Positions 18,074 to 26,252 of a stretch of DNA of 43,279 nt are shown piece by piece. Origin of the DNA: Flavobacterium sp. (GTDB taxonomy: Bacteria > Bacteroidota > Bacteroidia > Flavobacteriales > Flavobacteriaceae); assembly GCF_025352425.1 (NCBI RefSeq), contig NZ_JANXTI010000052.1, positions 1 through 43,279 on the forward strand. The letters are read 5' to 3'. Within the stretch, counting starts at the first letter, position 1; the number at the start of each line of letters is the position of its first letter. The position numbers and the translations under genes are program-made. The notes below the pieces were generated by a model. That model was not told where the DNA came from. It made no database searches and worked only from the letters and a program-made list of their open reading frames with translations.

Positions 18074-20238
18074 CTCAAATTCGCAGCAATAATTTCATAG
18101 AAATTTTCTGGGTCAAAAGGTTTAGTGATTACATCGGTCATGCCAAATGACATAAGCATTTCCCTATTTTCGTTCAAAGAAATCGCCGTCAAGGCAATGA
18201 TGGGTTTTTTTGTGTCAAATTTCCGAATTCGCTCCGTAGCAATGGTTCCGTTTATTCCTGGTAAATGAACATCCATCAAGACTAAATCGAAATCATTTTC
18301 CTTGCTAAGCAATTTAACCGCGTCTTCGCCATTGTCAATAATTTGACATACAATTTCTTTTTTCTCGAGCATTTTTTTGGTCACCATTTGGTTGATTTTG
18401 TTATCTTCCACCACCAAGATGTTTTTGCCTATCAATACCGAGTCCGAATAGGATTTTTCTTTTTTCACTACAATTTCTTTAGTTCCGTGCAGTAGATTTA
18501 ATTCGAAATCAAAAGTAGTTCCAACACCAACTTTGCTGATTAAATTCACTTCGCCACCTAATAAATCAACCACTTTTTTAACAATGGTCAGACCTAAACC
18601 TGTTCCGCCGTATTTTCTGTTAATTTCAATAGAACCTTGCGAGAAACTTTCAAAAATAGTTTCCTGTTTATCCTCAGGAATACCAATGCCCGTGTCGCTT
18701 ATCGCAAAATTTATTCTGGAGTAATCATCACCGGTTTCGACTACTTTGACTGTAACTTTTACTTCGCCATTTATGGTAAACTTCAGCGCATTATTAATTA
18801 AATTGATAAATATTTGTGACAATTTGGTAGGGTCGCCAAGCAGAATTTCCGGAACGTTGGGGTCTATTTCCAAAATAAATTTATTCTCGTTTTTGGATGC
18901 AATTTCATGCATCGCATTTTTAATATCCAACAACAATTGTTTGATATTAAAATCGATATATTCAATTTCTATATTATTCGAGTCGATTCGGTTAATTTCC
19001 AGGATTTCATTGATGAATGTCAAGAGGTAATTTCCCGAAAATTTCAAAGAATTTAAGTAGTGTATTTGATTCTCCTTAGGATTATCTTCAATCAATAAAT
19101 GGGTAATTCCATTGATGGCGTTAAGTGGCGTTCTGAGTTCGTGGCTTACGGTTGATAAAAATTCTGCTCTGGCTTTTGAGGCTTTTTCCGCATTGTCTTT
19201 TGCAATTTGTAATTCGAAATTTTTCTCTTTTAGCGTATTGTTAGATTGTTTTCGGATGATGTTATTTTTATATAACGACAAACTCAAAAGTGACAGGATA
19301 GTAATCAGGGCAATTGCTAAAATGCTGATAAGCTTGGCAAATTTGTTGGTTTTCTGTTGCGTTTCATTTTCTTTCGCCATTTGATTAATGGCTTTCATTC
19401 GCTCGCTTTCCTTAAAACTCACATAGTCACTAATATTTAATTTTTTGTTGTATAAATGGGAAAGGCTGTCTTTTAAAGCTAAGTGTGCTTTTAAATACGT
19501 ATACGACTTTTTTAAGTCAAGTAATTTTTCATAAGATTTGCTTAAATCCAAAAGTATCTTTGCTTTTTGATCTAAGTTTTTATCATCTGAGCTTAACTGC
19601 AATGCTCTATTGAGATAGTTTACACTTAAGTTGTTATGATTTAATTTTTGTTCAATTGTTCCGAGTTGGTAAAGCGCTTCAGCTTTGGTTTTGAAAACAT
19701 CTTTTGTATCGTCTTTTGAAATGATTTCGTTAAACAACTTAGAAGCTAATTCCGTTTTTCCGTTGTTTTTATATAAAATCCCTTTTTGCAAATTCATAAA
19801 AGGCGAAGCGTCAATTTTTAATAGATTATAGATAGATTCTGCTTTATCAAAATTGTCTTCGGCTTTATCAAATTCTTCCAAATTCATGTAGCAAAGCCCA
19901 ATGTTATAATAGCAAAAAGCATAGTCGGTTGATGGTAGAAGTAAATTGTAGATATTAGCACTATTCAAAAAGGACTCTAACGCATCATTCATTTTTTTTA
20001 ACTCAAAATACGTTGTTCCAAGAAAGAATAATGCGTCAGCTTTTCCTTTTATATTATTGTGAAGTTTAGCATAATTATAGGCTTTCTGGGAGAAAGCAAG
20101 AGCAGATTTATAGTTGTTTGTTTTTTTATTGAAGTTGGCCAACTGGATGTAATAAGCAGTGCTGTCAATTTTATTAATTGATGGTTTTTGTCCAAAAAAG
20201 ACAACTGGAATAAATATGAAAATCCAAATCCATTTCAT
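18070..20238 (-). CDS. Hybrid histidine kinase with TPR sensor region
   Basis: A 722-residue membrane kinase. A signal sequence (1-17) is followed by tetratricopeptide-like helices (about 30-260), a transmembrane helix (about 303-323), a short coiled coil, a HisKA domain with H366 in STVSHELRTPLN, a HATPase domain with DTGIGIPEDKQETIFESFSQG and GTGLGLTIV, and a C-terminal receiver with D656 in VLMDVHLP. The periplasmic TPR sensor plus terminal receiver is a common Bacteroidota design. No output domain is present. It is the last gene of a minus-strand run after lipA and gap. Confidence 0.93.
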   Translation of the reverse strand: MKWIWIFIFIPVVFFGQKPSINKIDSTAYYIQLANFNKKTNNYKSALAFSQKAYNYAKLHNNIKGKADALFFLGTTYFELKKMNDALESFLNSANIYNLLLPSTDYAFCYYNIGLCYMNLEEFDKAEDNFDKAESIYNLLKIDASPFMNLQKGILYKNNGKTELASKLFNEIISKDDTKDVFKTKAEALYQLGTIEQKLNHNNLSVNYLNRALQLSSDDKNLDQKAKILLDLSKSYEKLLDLKKSYTYLKAHLALKDSLSHLYNKKLNISDYVSFKESERMKAINQMAKENETQQKTNKFAKLISILAIALITILSLLSLSLYKNNIIRKQSNNTLKEKNFELQIAKDNAEKASKARAEFLSTVSHELRTPLNAINGITHLLIEDNPKENQIHYLNSLKFSGNYLLTFINEILEINRIDSNNIEIEYIDFNIKQLLLDIKNAMHEIASKNENKFILEIDPNVPEILLGDPTKLSQIFINLINNALKFTINGEVKVTVKVVETGDDYSRINFAISDTGIGIPEDKQETIFESFSQGSIEINRKYGGTGLGLTIVKKVVDLLGGEVNLISKVGVGTTFDFELNLLHGTKEIVVKKEKSYSDSVLIGKNILVVEDNKINQMVTKKMLEKKEIVCQIIDNGEDAVKLLSKENDFDLVLMDVHLPGINGTIATERIRKFDTKKPIIALTAISLNENREMLMSFGMTDVITKPFDPENFYEIIAANLS

Positions 20239-20279
20239 TTTGTGAGGCCAGATAAATTATGCTGTTAAAAATAAGGAAA

Positions 20280-21269
20280 TTATTTTTTTAACAACAGTAT
20301 TAAATCAATTATTCGGGAAGAATAACCAATTTCGTTATCATACCAACCTACAACCTTAACCATTTTACCGATGACAGAAGTTAATTGGGAATCAAAAAGA
20401 CAAGAGTTTTGATTGCCGATAATATCTACTGAAACTATCGGATCTTCTGTATAATCTAAGATTCCTTTAAGTGAAGATAGGGACGCTTTTTTAAACGCAG
20501 CATTGATTTCCGCAATGGTAACTTCTTTTTTCACATAACAGGTTATATCGGTCAAAGAACCATCAGGAACAGGAACGCGAATTCCACTACCGCCAATTTT
20601 TCCTTCCATTTCGGGAAAGATTTTAGTTAGCGCTTTTGCGGCGCCGGTTGTTGTTGGAACAATACTTTGGCTTGCTCCTCGCGCCCGACGCAAATCTTTA
20701 TGGGGCTGGTCGTGTAAGCTTTGATCAGTTGTATAGGAATGTACGGTAGTGATATACGCTTGCTCAATGCCGCAAAGGTCGTTGATGATTTTAATCATTG
20801 GAGCTGCATTATTGGTTGTGCAACTGGCGTTAGAAACTATCTTTTCAGTTCCGTCTAATATGTTTTCGTTGACACCAAGAACTACGGTTTTAATTTCAGC
20901 AACTTCAGAAGGAGCAGAGAGAATTACTTTTGTGGCTCCAGCCAGAATATGTTTATTGATATCTTCGAAAGTGTTGTATTTTCCTGTGCATTCTATTACG
21001 AAATCAATGTTATTCCATTTAAGGTTTGAAATTTCCTTTTCATGGAAAAATAAATAAGATTTTCTATCTACGATTATCGACGTATCGTTATAGGAAACAT
21101 TTAATGGTAAAACGCCATGGATACTGTCATATTTTACCAAATGCGACATAGTTTTGTTATCAGCAATGTCATTGATGGCGATAACTTCAATCGAAGGATG
21201 ATTGAGCAGCAATCGAAAAAGACTTCTTCCAATGCGTCCAAAACCGTTGATGGCAATTTTTGTTTTCAA
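20280..21269 (-). CDS. gap: Type I glyceraldehyde-3-phosphate dehydrogenase
   Basis: A 329-residue NAD(P)-dependent dehydrogenase. NGFGRIGRS at 8-16 is the nucleotide-binding motif, and the catalytic cysteine is C150 in SNASCTTNN. Further signatures are TVHSYTTDQ, DLRRARGASQSIVPTTTGAAKA and WYDNEIGYSSR. Whether it serves glycolysis or gluconeogenesis cannot be decided here; a separate main GAPDH elsewhere in the genome is possible. It follows lipA at a distance of 24 bases. Confidence 0.95.
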   Translation of the reverse strand: MKTKIAINGFGRIGRSLFRLLLNHPSIEVIAINDIADNKTMSHLVKYDSIHGVLPLNVSYNDTSIIVDRKSYLFFHEKEISNLKWNNIDFVIECTGKYNTFEDINKHILAGATKVILSAPSEVAEIKTVVLGVNENILDGTEKIVSNASCTTNNAAPMIKIINDLCGIEQAYITTVHSYTTDQSLHDQPHKDLRRARGASQSIVPTTTGAAKALTKIFPEMEGKIGGSGIRVPVPDGSLTDITCYVKKEVTIAEINAAFKKASLSSLKGILDYTEDPIVSVDIIGNQNSCLFDSQLTSVIGKMVKVVGWYDNEIGYSSRIIDLILLLKK

Positions 21270-21293
21270 ATTCGTACTTCGTAATTGTTAATT

Positions 21294-22163
21294 CTAAAGA
21301 ATATGTTTTTCTGCGTGATAAGAAGAACGCACTAACGGACCACTTTCTACATGACGGAATCCCATTTCCTTACCTAGTTTTTCATATTTAGCGAATTGTT
21401 CCGGAGTAATGAATTCTTTAACAGGCAAATGCTTTTTACTGGGTTGAAGGTATTGGCCAATGGTAACGATGTCGACATTTTGTTCACTCAGATCCTTCAT
21501 AGTTTGTATTACTTCTTCTTCGGTTTCTCCAAGACCAAGCATGATACCCGATTTGGTTCGGCGTATTCCCTGGTCTTTCAGATATTTTAAAACCGCCAAA
21601 CTCCGGTCATATTTTGCCTGAATACGGACTTCACGCGTTAAACGGCGAACGGTTTCAACATTGTGTGAAACTACTTCAGGATTGGCTTCTACTATTCTGT
21701 CGATTATTCGTTCAACGCCTTGAAAATCAGGGATAAGTGTTTCCATAGTTGTGTCAGGATTCATTCTACGGATTGCCTGAACGGTTTCCAACCAAATGAT
21801 AGAACCCATATCTTTTAAATCGTCACGGTCAACACTCGTAATTACCGCGTGCTTTATTTTCATAATTTTTATGGAACGCGCAACTTTTTCGGGTTCATCC
21901 CAATCTACTGTTTCCGGGCGACCGGTTTTTACACCGCAAAAACCACAGGAACGCGTACAAATATTCCCCAGAATCATAAAGGTTGCGGTGCCTTCGCCCC
22001 AGCATTCACCCATATTTGGGCAACTGCCGGAAGCGCAGATGGTGTTGAGATTGTATTTATCAACTAGACCCCGTAGTTCGGAGTATTTTTGACCGATAGG
22101 TAGTTTTACCTTAAGCCATTTTGGCTTACCTATATGTAAATTAGTATCAATAACTGATTCCAT
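21294..22163 (-). CDS. lipA: Lipoyl synthase
   Basis: A 289-residue radical-SAM enzyme that inserts two sulfurs into protein-bound octanoyl groups to make lipoate. The auxiliary 4Fe-4S cluster ligands are C43, C48 and C54; the radical-SAM CxxxCxxC is C69, C73, C76 in CTRSCGFC; the C-terminal RSSY motif supplies the serine ligand. All are intact. It is the last core gene before the cassette array, which begins about 130 bases upstream of its start. Confidence 0.97.
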   Translation of the reverse strand: MESVIDTNLHIGKPKWLKVKLPIGQKYSELRGLVDKYNLNTICASGSCPNMGECWGEGTATFMILGNICTRSCGFCGVKTGRPETVDWDEPEKVARSIKIMKIKHAVITSVDRDDLKDMGSIIWLETVQAIRRMNPDTTMETLIPDFQGVERIIDRIVEANPEVVSHNVETVRRLTREVRIQAKYDRSLAVLKYLKDQGIRRTKSGIMLGLGETEEEVIQTMKDLSEQNVDIVTIGQYLQPSKKHLPVKEFITPEQFAKYEKLGKEMGFRHVESGPLVRSSYHAEKHIL

Positions 22164-22181
22164 TCTTTATTTTTTGCGATA

Positions 22182-22197
22182 CAAAGATACAAAGGTA
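22182..22197 (-). promoter_or_regulatory. Two adjacent -7 boxes for lipA
   Basis: On the minus strand TACCTTTG and TATCTTTG lie end to end, both fitting TAnnTTTG, 19-34 bases before the lipA start. They should drive lipA - gap - kinase and set the lower limit of the accessory region. Confidence 0.6.
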
Positions 22198-22273
22198 AAT
22201 GTTAGAATGGCGATAAGATGGTTTGGATTTTTTATTGTTTGGAATTCGCTCTTTTTCCCTGTTCGCGATTCAT

Positions 22274-22293
22274 AATTGCGAGAAACGGCTGTT
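22274..22293 (-). repeat. Half copy of the cassette palindrome (attC- or attI-like edge)
   Basis: Only the AATTGCGAGAAACGGCTGTT end of the repeat is present; the other arm is missing and replaced by lipA-side sequence. It marks the junction of core chromosome and array. It could be a degraded site or the single-arm attachment site into which the cassettes were inserted. Confidence 0.7.
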
Positions 22294-22610
22294 ACTAGAA
22301 GTTGTGCCAAGTTTGATTTTTACGCAACATTTCACGTAATACTTTTCCAGTTTCTACTTTCCACACGTTCTTTTCAGCAACATTATTTAATAAAAAATTC
22401 CACGCAAAAAATTATATGCAACAATTTATGCGCAATACTTTCTGCGTATCAAATTCTACACAATAATTTCTACGTTACAATTCCAAGTAATATTCCGCAA
22501 CATTTTTTTCGAATAGCGTTTAAATTTCTGTGTTTTATTTACCGAGAAATAAGGAAGAAGACTTGAATTTAAAAGTGAAAGTTCTGAGAAAAAGCGGAAT
22601 TTCTAGTAAC
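22291..22610. other. Gene-less cassette with 14-base quasi-repeats
   Basis: Bounded by GTTACTAGAA and its exact complement TTCTAGTAAC. I see no convincing gene. The interior (about 22320-22510) is a degenerate periodic sequence; from 22429 to 22484 four consecutive 14-base units follow the pattern TGCGCAATACTTTC, TGCGTATCAAATTC, TACACAATAATTTC, TACGTTACAATTCC. A frame across it starts inside the palindrome and looks like a by-product. Confidence 0.6.
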
Positions 22611-22731
22611 GTGCCGCGGCTTTGCGACAGTTGCGAACTTCGGAACGAATTATTTTCCAGTAAGATAATATTTCTTGCGAAACGCAAACGTGAACTTACC
22701 ACAAAATTCGCAATTGCCAGAAACGGCTGTT
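22608..22731 (-). repeat. Cassette palindrome 1 (attC-like)
   Basis: A 124-base copy from AAC to GTT. Outer arms pair imperfectly, with one mismatch of its own (CAATTGCCAG for CAATTGCGAG). The flank beyond GTT begins ACCAGCTGGC, which occurs inverted beside the palindrome at 29093. Confidence 0.85.
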
Positions 22732-22767
22732 ACCAGCTGGCGTTTTAAGTAAAAAATTCAGGAATTA

Positions 22768-23322
22768 CTATTCATCATCATCTTTTTCATATCCTTCATA
22801 ATAGTATGACTGTTCAATTCCTTTAAAAATAACTTCTCTATTGTTTATTTCGTCAGTTAAGTTTTGACTTAATAAAGTTCTTAATTCCAAACCATTAATT
22901 GGGCTTCTTTCCATAGCTTGTAAGTAAAGTGATTTATCTACAAATTGCCAATTCACTAATTTTTCAATCCTTGTTTTTAAAATCATATCGAGCCATATAC
23001 GCATTGTTCTTCCGTTACCTTCCATAAAAGGATGAGCTATATTCATTTCAATGTATTTTGAGATAATTTCTTCGAAATTGTTCTCAGGCATTTGCTCAAT
23101 TTTTACCAAAATTTCGTTTAAATATATAGCGTTTGCAAATCTAAAGCCGCCTTTTGATATATTATGTTTGCGCACTTTTCCAGCAAAATCGTATAAACCA
23201 TTAAAAAGATAATAATGTATCTCCATAAGACCTTTTGTTGTTCCAATTTCGATATTGTCAATATCATTTGATTCGAACAAACGATATGCATTTTCTAAAC
23301 TATTTTTATCAATATTTTTCAT
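22768..23322 (-). CDS. Class III Fic AMP-transferase (NmFic type)
   Basis: A 184-residue protein that strikingly resembles Neisseria meningitidis NmFic, which adds AMP to target proteins (GyrB has been reported). The catalytic motif is HPFMEGNGR with H97. The C-terminal helix carries the inhibitory motif SYYYEG (S172, E176, G177), as in class III enzymes that are self-inhibited until the oligomer dissociates. The GGFRFAN flap motif is present. It needs no separate antitoxin. It is cassette cargo with its own promoter and is probably a growth-control or stress toxin here; that role is inference. Confidence 0.9.
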   Translation of the reverse strand: MKNIDKNSLENAYRLFESNDIDNIEIGTTKGLMEIHYYLFNGLYDFAGKVRKHNISKGGFRFANAIYLNEILVKIEQMPENNFEEIISKYIEMNIAHPFMEGNGRTMRIWLDMILKTRIEKLVNWQFVDKSLYLQAMERSPINGLELRTLLSQNLTDEINNREVIFKGIEQSYYYEGYEKDDDE

Positions 23323-23358
23323 ATAAAATCAGATTTATACATCTGTATGTTTATTGTC

Positions 23359-23366
23359 AAAAATAC
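23359..23366 (-). promoter_or_regulatory. -7 box (TATTTTTG) for the Fic gene
   Basis: TATTTTTG fits TAnnTTTG, 37 bases before the start. Between it and the gene lies a small dyad (CAGAT and ATCTG six bases apart) that could be an operator. Confidence 0.5.
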
Positions 23367-23438
23367 TTCAAATGATTGTCATTTACTTCAAAAGACTTTA
23401 CTTTTTTTGGAAGTAATTAATAGTGTTGATTTCCGCGG

Positions 23439-23993
23439 TGTAGCGTCCTGAAATAGGTTGACATTTTTTTACTCTGTTTTCAATTCAAATTTAGATAAAT
23501 AATTTCTTTATTCCTACGATAAGATTTATATGGCATATCGGCATTTAAATGCACGCTAACAGGCGTTCTTCCATTTAAGCTGTCATGTGGTCTTAATGTG
23601 TTATAAACCTTTACAGCGCGTCTTACCATCTTCTGGGCAATTGTTTTGTTAGGAATAGTTTGATTAAGTCCAAACTCATATTTCATGGTTTTGTTCAATC
23701 GTTCTGCAAGCGCATTTTCATAAGGATCATATTGTTCGGTCATGCTTACTAGGATATCATTGTCTTGCAATATTTTGACGTATTCTGGCCAACAGTAATG
23801 GAATCCTCTGTCGGAATGATGAACTAGTTTTCTTTGGGGATATTTTCTATTTTTCAAATCCATTTTAAGCGCCTCTAATGATAATGAAGCTTTCATATTG
23901 GTTGCTATATGAAAGCCCATTACTTGTTTTGAATAGGCGTCGGTTACTAAAGCTAAATAGGCATTTTTCCCATTTAGTCTTAGATTACCCACC
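23439..23993 (-). mobile_element. IS3-family insertion sequence remnant
   Basis: The right end is preserved: TGTAGCGTCCTGAAATAGG begins at 23439, as in terminal repeats of IS3-family elements in this phylum as I recall them. The left part, including OrfA and the first half of OrfB, is gone; the remnant stops abruptly inside the small secreted gene. Confidence 0.75.
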
Positions 23994-23995
23994 AA
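23480..23995 (-). pseudogene. IS3-family transposase OrfB, C-terminal fragment
   Basis: The rve integrase core is visible: VTDAYSKQVMGFH (first Asp), VHHSDRGFHY (second Asp) and ENALAERLNKTMKYE (Glu), then YNTLRPHDSLNGRTP near the end. The normal N-terminal helix-turn-helix part of OrfB is missing and the frame begins at the junction with the neighbouring gene, so this is an inactive fragment. Confidence 0.85.
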
Positions 23996-24392
23996 AACTT
24001 TCTTTCGGTTTAATGCTTATTTTTTTAGTTTTTAAATCATAATAGATATATCTAACTTCGGTATCATCTTGAATATATATATAACTCTTATTCCAGTTAT
24101 GGTATGATTTAATTCTAGATTTGGGTAGAAGTTGAGCAATAATTTCTTTTTTAGCCACATTTCGCCCAATATATTGTCGGTAATAATTAGAAAAGTTTTC
24201 ACCTTTTATTTTTATTTGCTTTTCAATTTCTCTAATATCATTTATACTAGGCGAAAAACTTTGCTTATTATTGGCAAAATACTCTTTTGTAAATATTATT
24301 CCCTTTATTCCTTTTTCATTGAAACATATAGTTTTTTGGGATTGTACGGTTGAGAAAATTAGAATTATTAGTATTGAAATAAATGTTTTCAT
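23985..24392 (-). CDS. Small secreted protein, possible partner of the HExxH lipoprotein
   Basis: 135 residues with a signal peptide (MKTFISILIILIFSTVQSQ). I do not recognise a domain. Its last codons and stop (KESFGG) run into the IS3 remnant, so the true C-terminus may have been cut and replaced. It follows the lipoprotein in the same direction with a 22-base gap. In the second lipoprotein locus a small secreted protein occupies the same place, which hints at a protective or accessory role; that is inference. Confidence 0.55.
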   Translation of the reverse strand: MKTFISILIILIFSTVQSQKTICFNEKGIKGIIFTKEYFANNKQSFSPSINDIREIEKQIKIKGENFSNYYRQYIGRNVAKKEIIAQLLPKSRIKSYHNWNKSYIYIQDDTEVRYIYYDLKTKKISIKPKESFGG

Positions 24393-24414
24393 ATTAATAG
24401 ATTTTAAATTTTAA

Positions 24415-26063
24415 TTAAGGGCATCCGCCTGCAGTTAATTCTTGACTCCATACGCTTGCATAAGTTTGTCTTGTTGCTGGTGGTAGATTACCCCATGCAG
24501 TAGTATTGTGTAGACCTGACCAAGATATACCAGTTAGCGTTTCAGGTGATACGGAAATGTTTGCGGCGGTACAATATTCTTGAAGAGCAGTAACCATTTT
24601 TGTTACATAAAAATTAGCCATGTATTCATGATCTGGATTGGATTATTCATGTTGTTAACATATGCGTTCCATAGCGATGGAAAATCATTAGGATTTGGAA
24701 TTAAATCTCCATCGCCTTCAGAAATAAGAAGTCTAATTGTTTCGGCATGGATTAATTCGTGTAGCATTGTTTTTGCAATCCAAATTTTTGATGCAGAGCT
24801 AATCATATTTGAATTAAGAGCAATATTTGCAAAGGTATCACCAAGTTGATAAGTTGTTCTACCATTTAAACAATTAGTTGAAGAGCATGTTCCTAAATTC
24901 GCAATATCCCAATCTAGATTAACAATTGGTTTTTCTCCAGAAAAATTTCTTAACAATCTTGCCATTAATCTTGTTTGTTTCATTTGGCCATACACGTTAT
25001 TAGTGCATGGATTCGCTTCTAAATCGGTGCTATTAACATGCTTGCTTTCCCAAATAAGATCCTCCAAAATTTCCTTCGCTAAAATGCTAGCTTCATTACA
25101 ATTGTCGCTTTTATATATATAATTCTGTAACGTATTGCATTGGTCATAATTATCATATAGCCATATTCTTGAATCGTTATCCAAACCTGATAAAAATGAT
25201 TGTGTACACTTATCATATGGTGATAGAATACCAATTTGAGTTTTTATAGGGCATGGATCTGTTTCAGGTTCTTCAGGAGTGGGTGTGCCAATTGGGTCAA
25301 AAAAGCGCATAAAAACTTTAGAAGTACCTGGCGGAGGATATGGCGAATGCACATGAATAGCACTTGCTGGATTGTCTCTTGGTGTATCGGAAAAAAGCAT
25401 AGCAGCAATCAAATCTACTATACCATTTCCACCTGTTCCATGACCTAAATTATCGCCACAATTTAAGCACCCTCCTCCGGGAGGAGGGTTGTTGTTGTCA
25501 TTTCCACCACCTCCAGGCGTTGTAATTGTTGGTACTTCTCCTATATGAATTATCAAATCAGGATCAGGACATGGTGTGTCATTATACAAAACAAGGTAAG
25601 AAACTGTTCCTTTAAAATCTTTAAAGTCTTGAGTTAATTTATACTTTTCTGCAAATTCGTCAGTCATCGTATACTCAAAAAGTTTAACTACTGAATAGCC
25701 ATCTTTTTCTTGGAAGAGTAAATTATAAAAAACTTTGTAATTATCTGTCGGTCGTAAAACCTTAAAGGTGTAATTTTCCTTTCCAAGACTATCTATAACT
25801 TTTAACACTTCGTCAGATTCTATTGTTCCAATACCTGTAATAACTACTCTATTATAACTACCTGCAATAGAAGAACCTTTAATTCTGATTTTGTTATTAA
25901 CTCTGTCAAATATTTGTTGTGCTTTAGTTCCAGTTAAGGTTTCATATTTAAATTTGTAATCTTTTTTTATTTTCTCTTCATACAAATCTTTTTCGCAACT
26001 GAAAAGCAAAATAAGTGAGACAATCAATAAGGGCTTCGCAATTTTTTTAAATAGGTCTTTCAT
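24415..26063 (-). pseudogene. Lipoprotein with HExxH metalloprotease motif, frameshifted near the end
   Basis: A lipoprotein signal peptide ends in FSC at C23. The N-terminal part (to about 175) resembles that of the protein at 41408-42865 (GKENYTF against GKESYTF, then a similarly spaced EYT/DYT strand). A Gly/Asn/Pro-rich linker follows (about 180-210), then a C-terminal domain with HELIHAE (H435-H439). A tandem GGATT duplication at 24635-24644 shifts the frame, so the main frame ends at 24603 as PIQIMNTWLIFM. Removing one copy gives NNPDHEYMANFYVTKMV and joins the frame ending at 24415, about 547 residues. The HExxH motif is intact, but the missing tail may matter. Confidence 0.8.
24635..24644 (-). 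other. Tandem 5-base duplication causing a frameshift
   Basis: GGATT occurs twice in a row. Deleting one copy restores a continuous protein of matching character (…NNPDHEYMANF…). Confidence 0.75.
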
Positions 26064-26115
26064 AATTTTTGTTGTTTAAAATTAATGTTTTGTAACAGAT
26101 TTTTTTGACATTGAT

Positions 26116-26133
26116 TGCCATTATAAAATGGCA
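26116..26133 (-). promoter_or_regulatory. Leader hairpin of the HExxH lipoprotein gene
   Basis: TGCCATT and AATGGCA pair perfectly around ATAA within the 5' leader. The JAMM lipoprotein leader has a different hairpin at a comparable place (42991-43014), followed upstream by the same conserved sequence. Confidence 0.5.
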
Positions 26134-26198
26134 TTTTAATCTGTTCAAAAGACCAAGGTGGTATTGTCTTATTTGAACGCTTAGAAATTTGGCTATTT

Positions 26199-26206
26199 CA
26201 AATGTA
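26199..26206 (-). promoter_or_regulatory. -7 box (TACATTTG) for the HExxH lipoprotein
   Basis: On the minus strand TACATTTG follows a conserved upstream stretch (TTTAACACTTTTAAC). Nearly the same sequence precedes the JAMM lipoprotein gene (43075-43082). The leader would be about 135 bases. Confidence 0.6.
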
Positions 26207-26252
26207 AGTTAAAAGTGTTAAAGAAAAACAAATTGTACTTCTTTTTTTACGA

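Noticed and set aside
22276..22566. 96-codon open frame in the first cassette
   Set aside because: It begins inside the palindrome half-site, has no family resemblance and crosses periodic low-complexity sequence.
23359..23366. Separate antitoxin gene for Fic
   Set aside because: No small frame precedes or overlaps the Fic gene, and the inhibitory SYYYEG motif is inside the protein.
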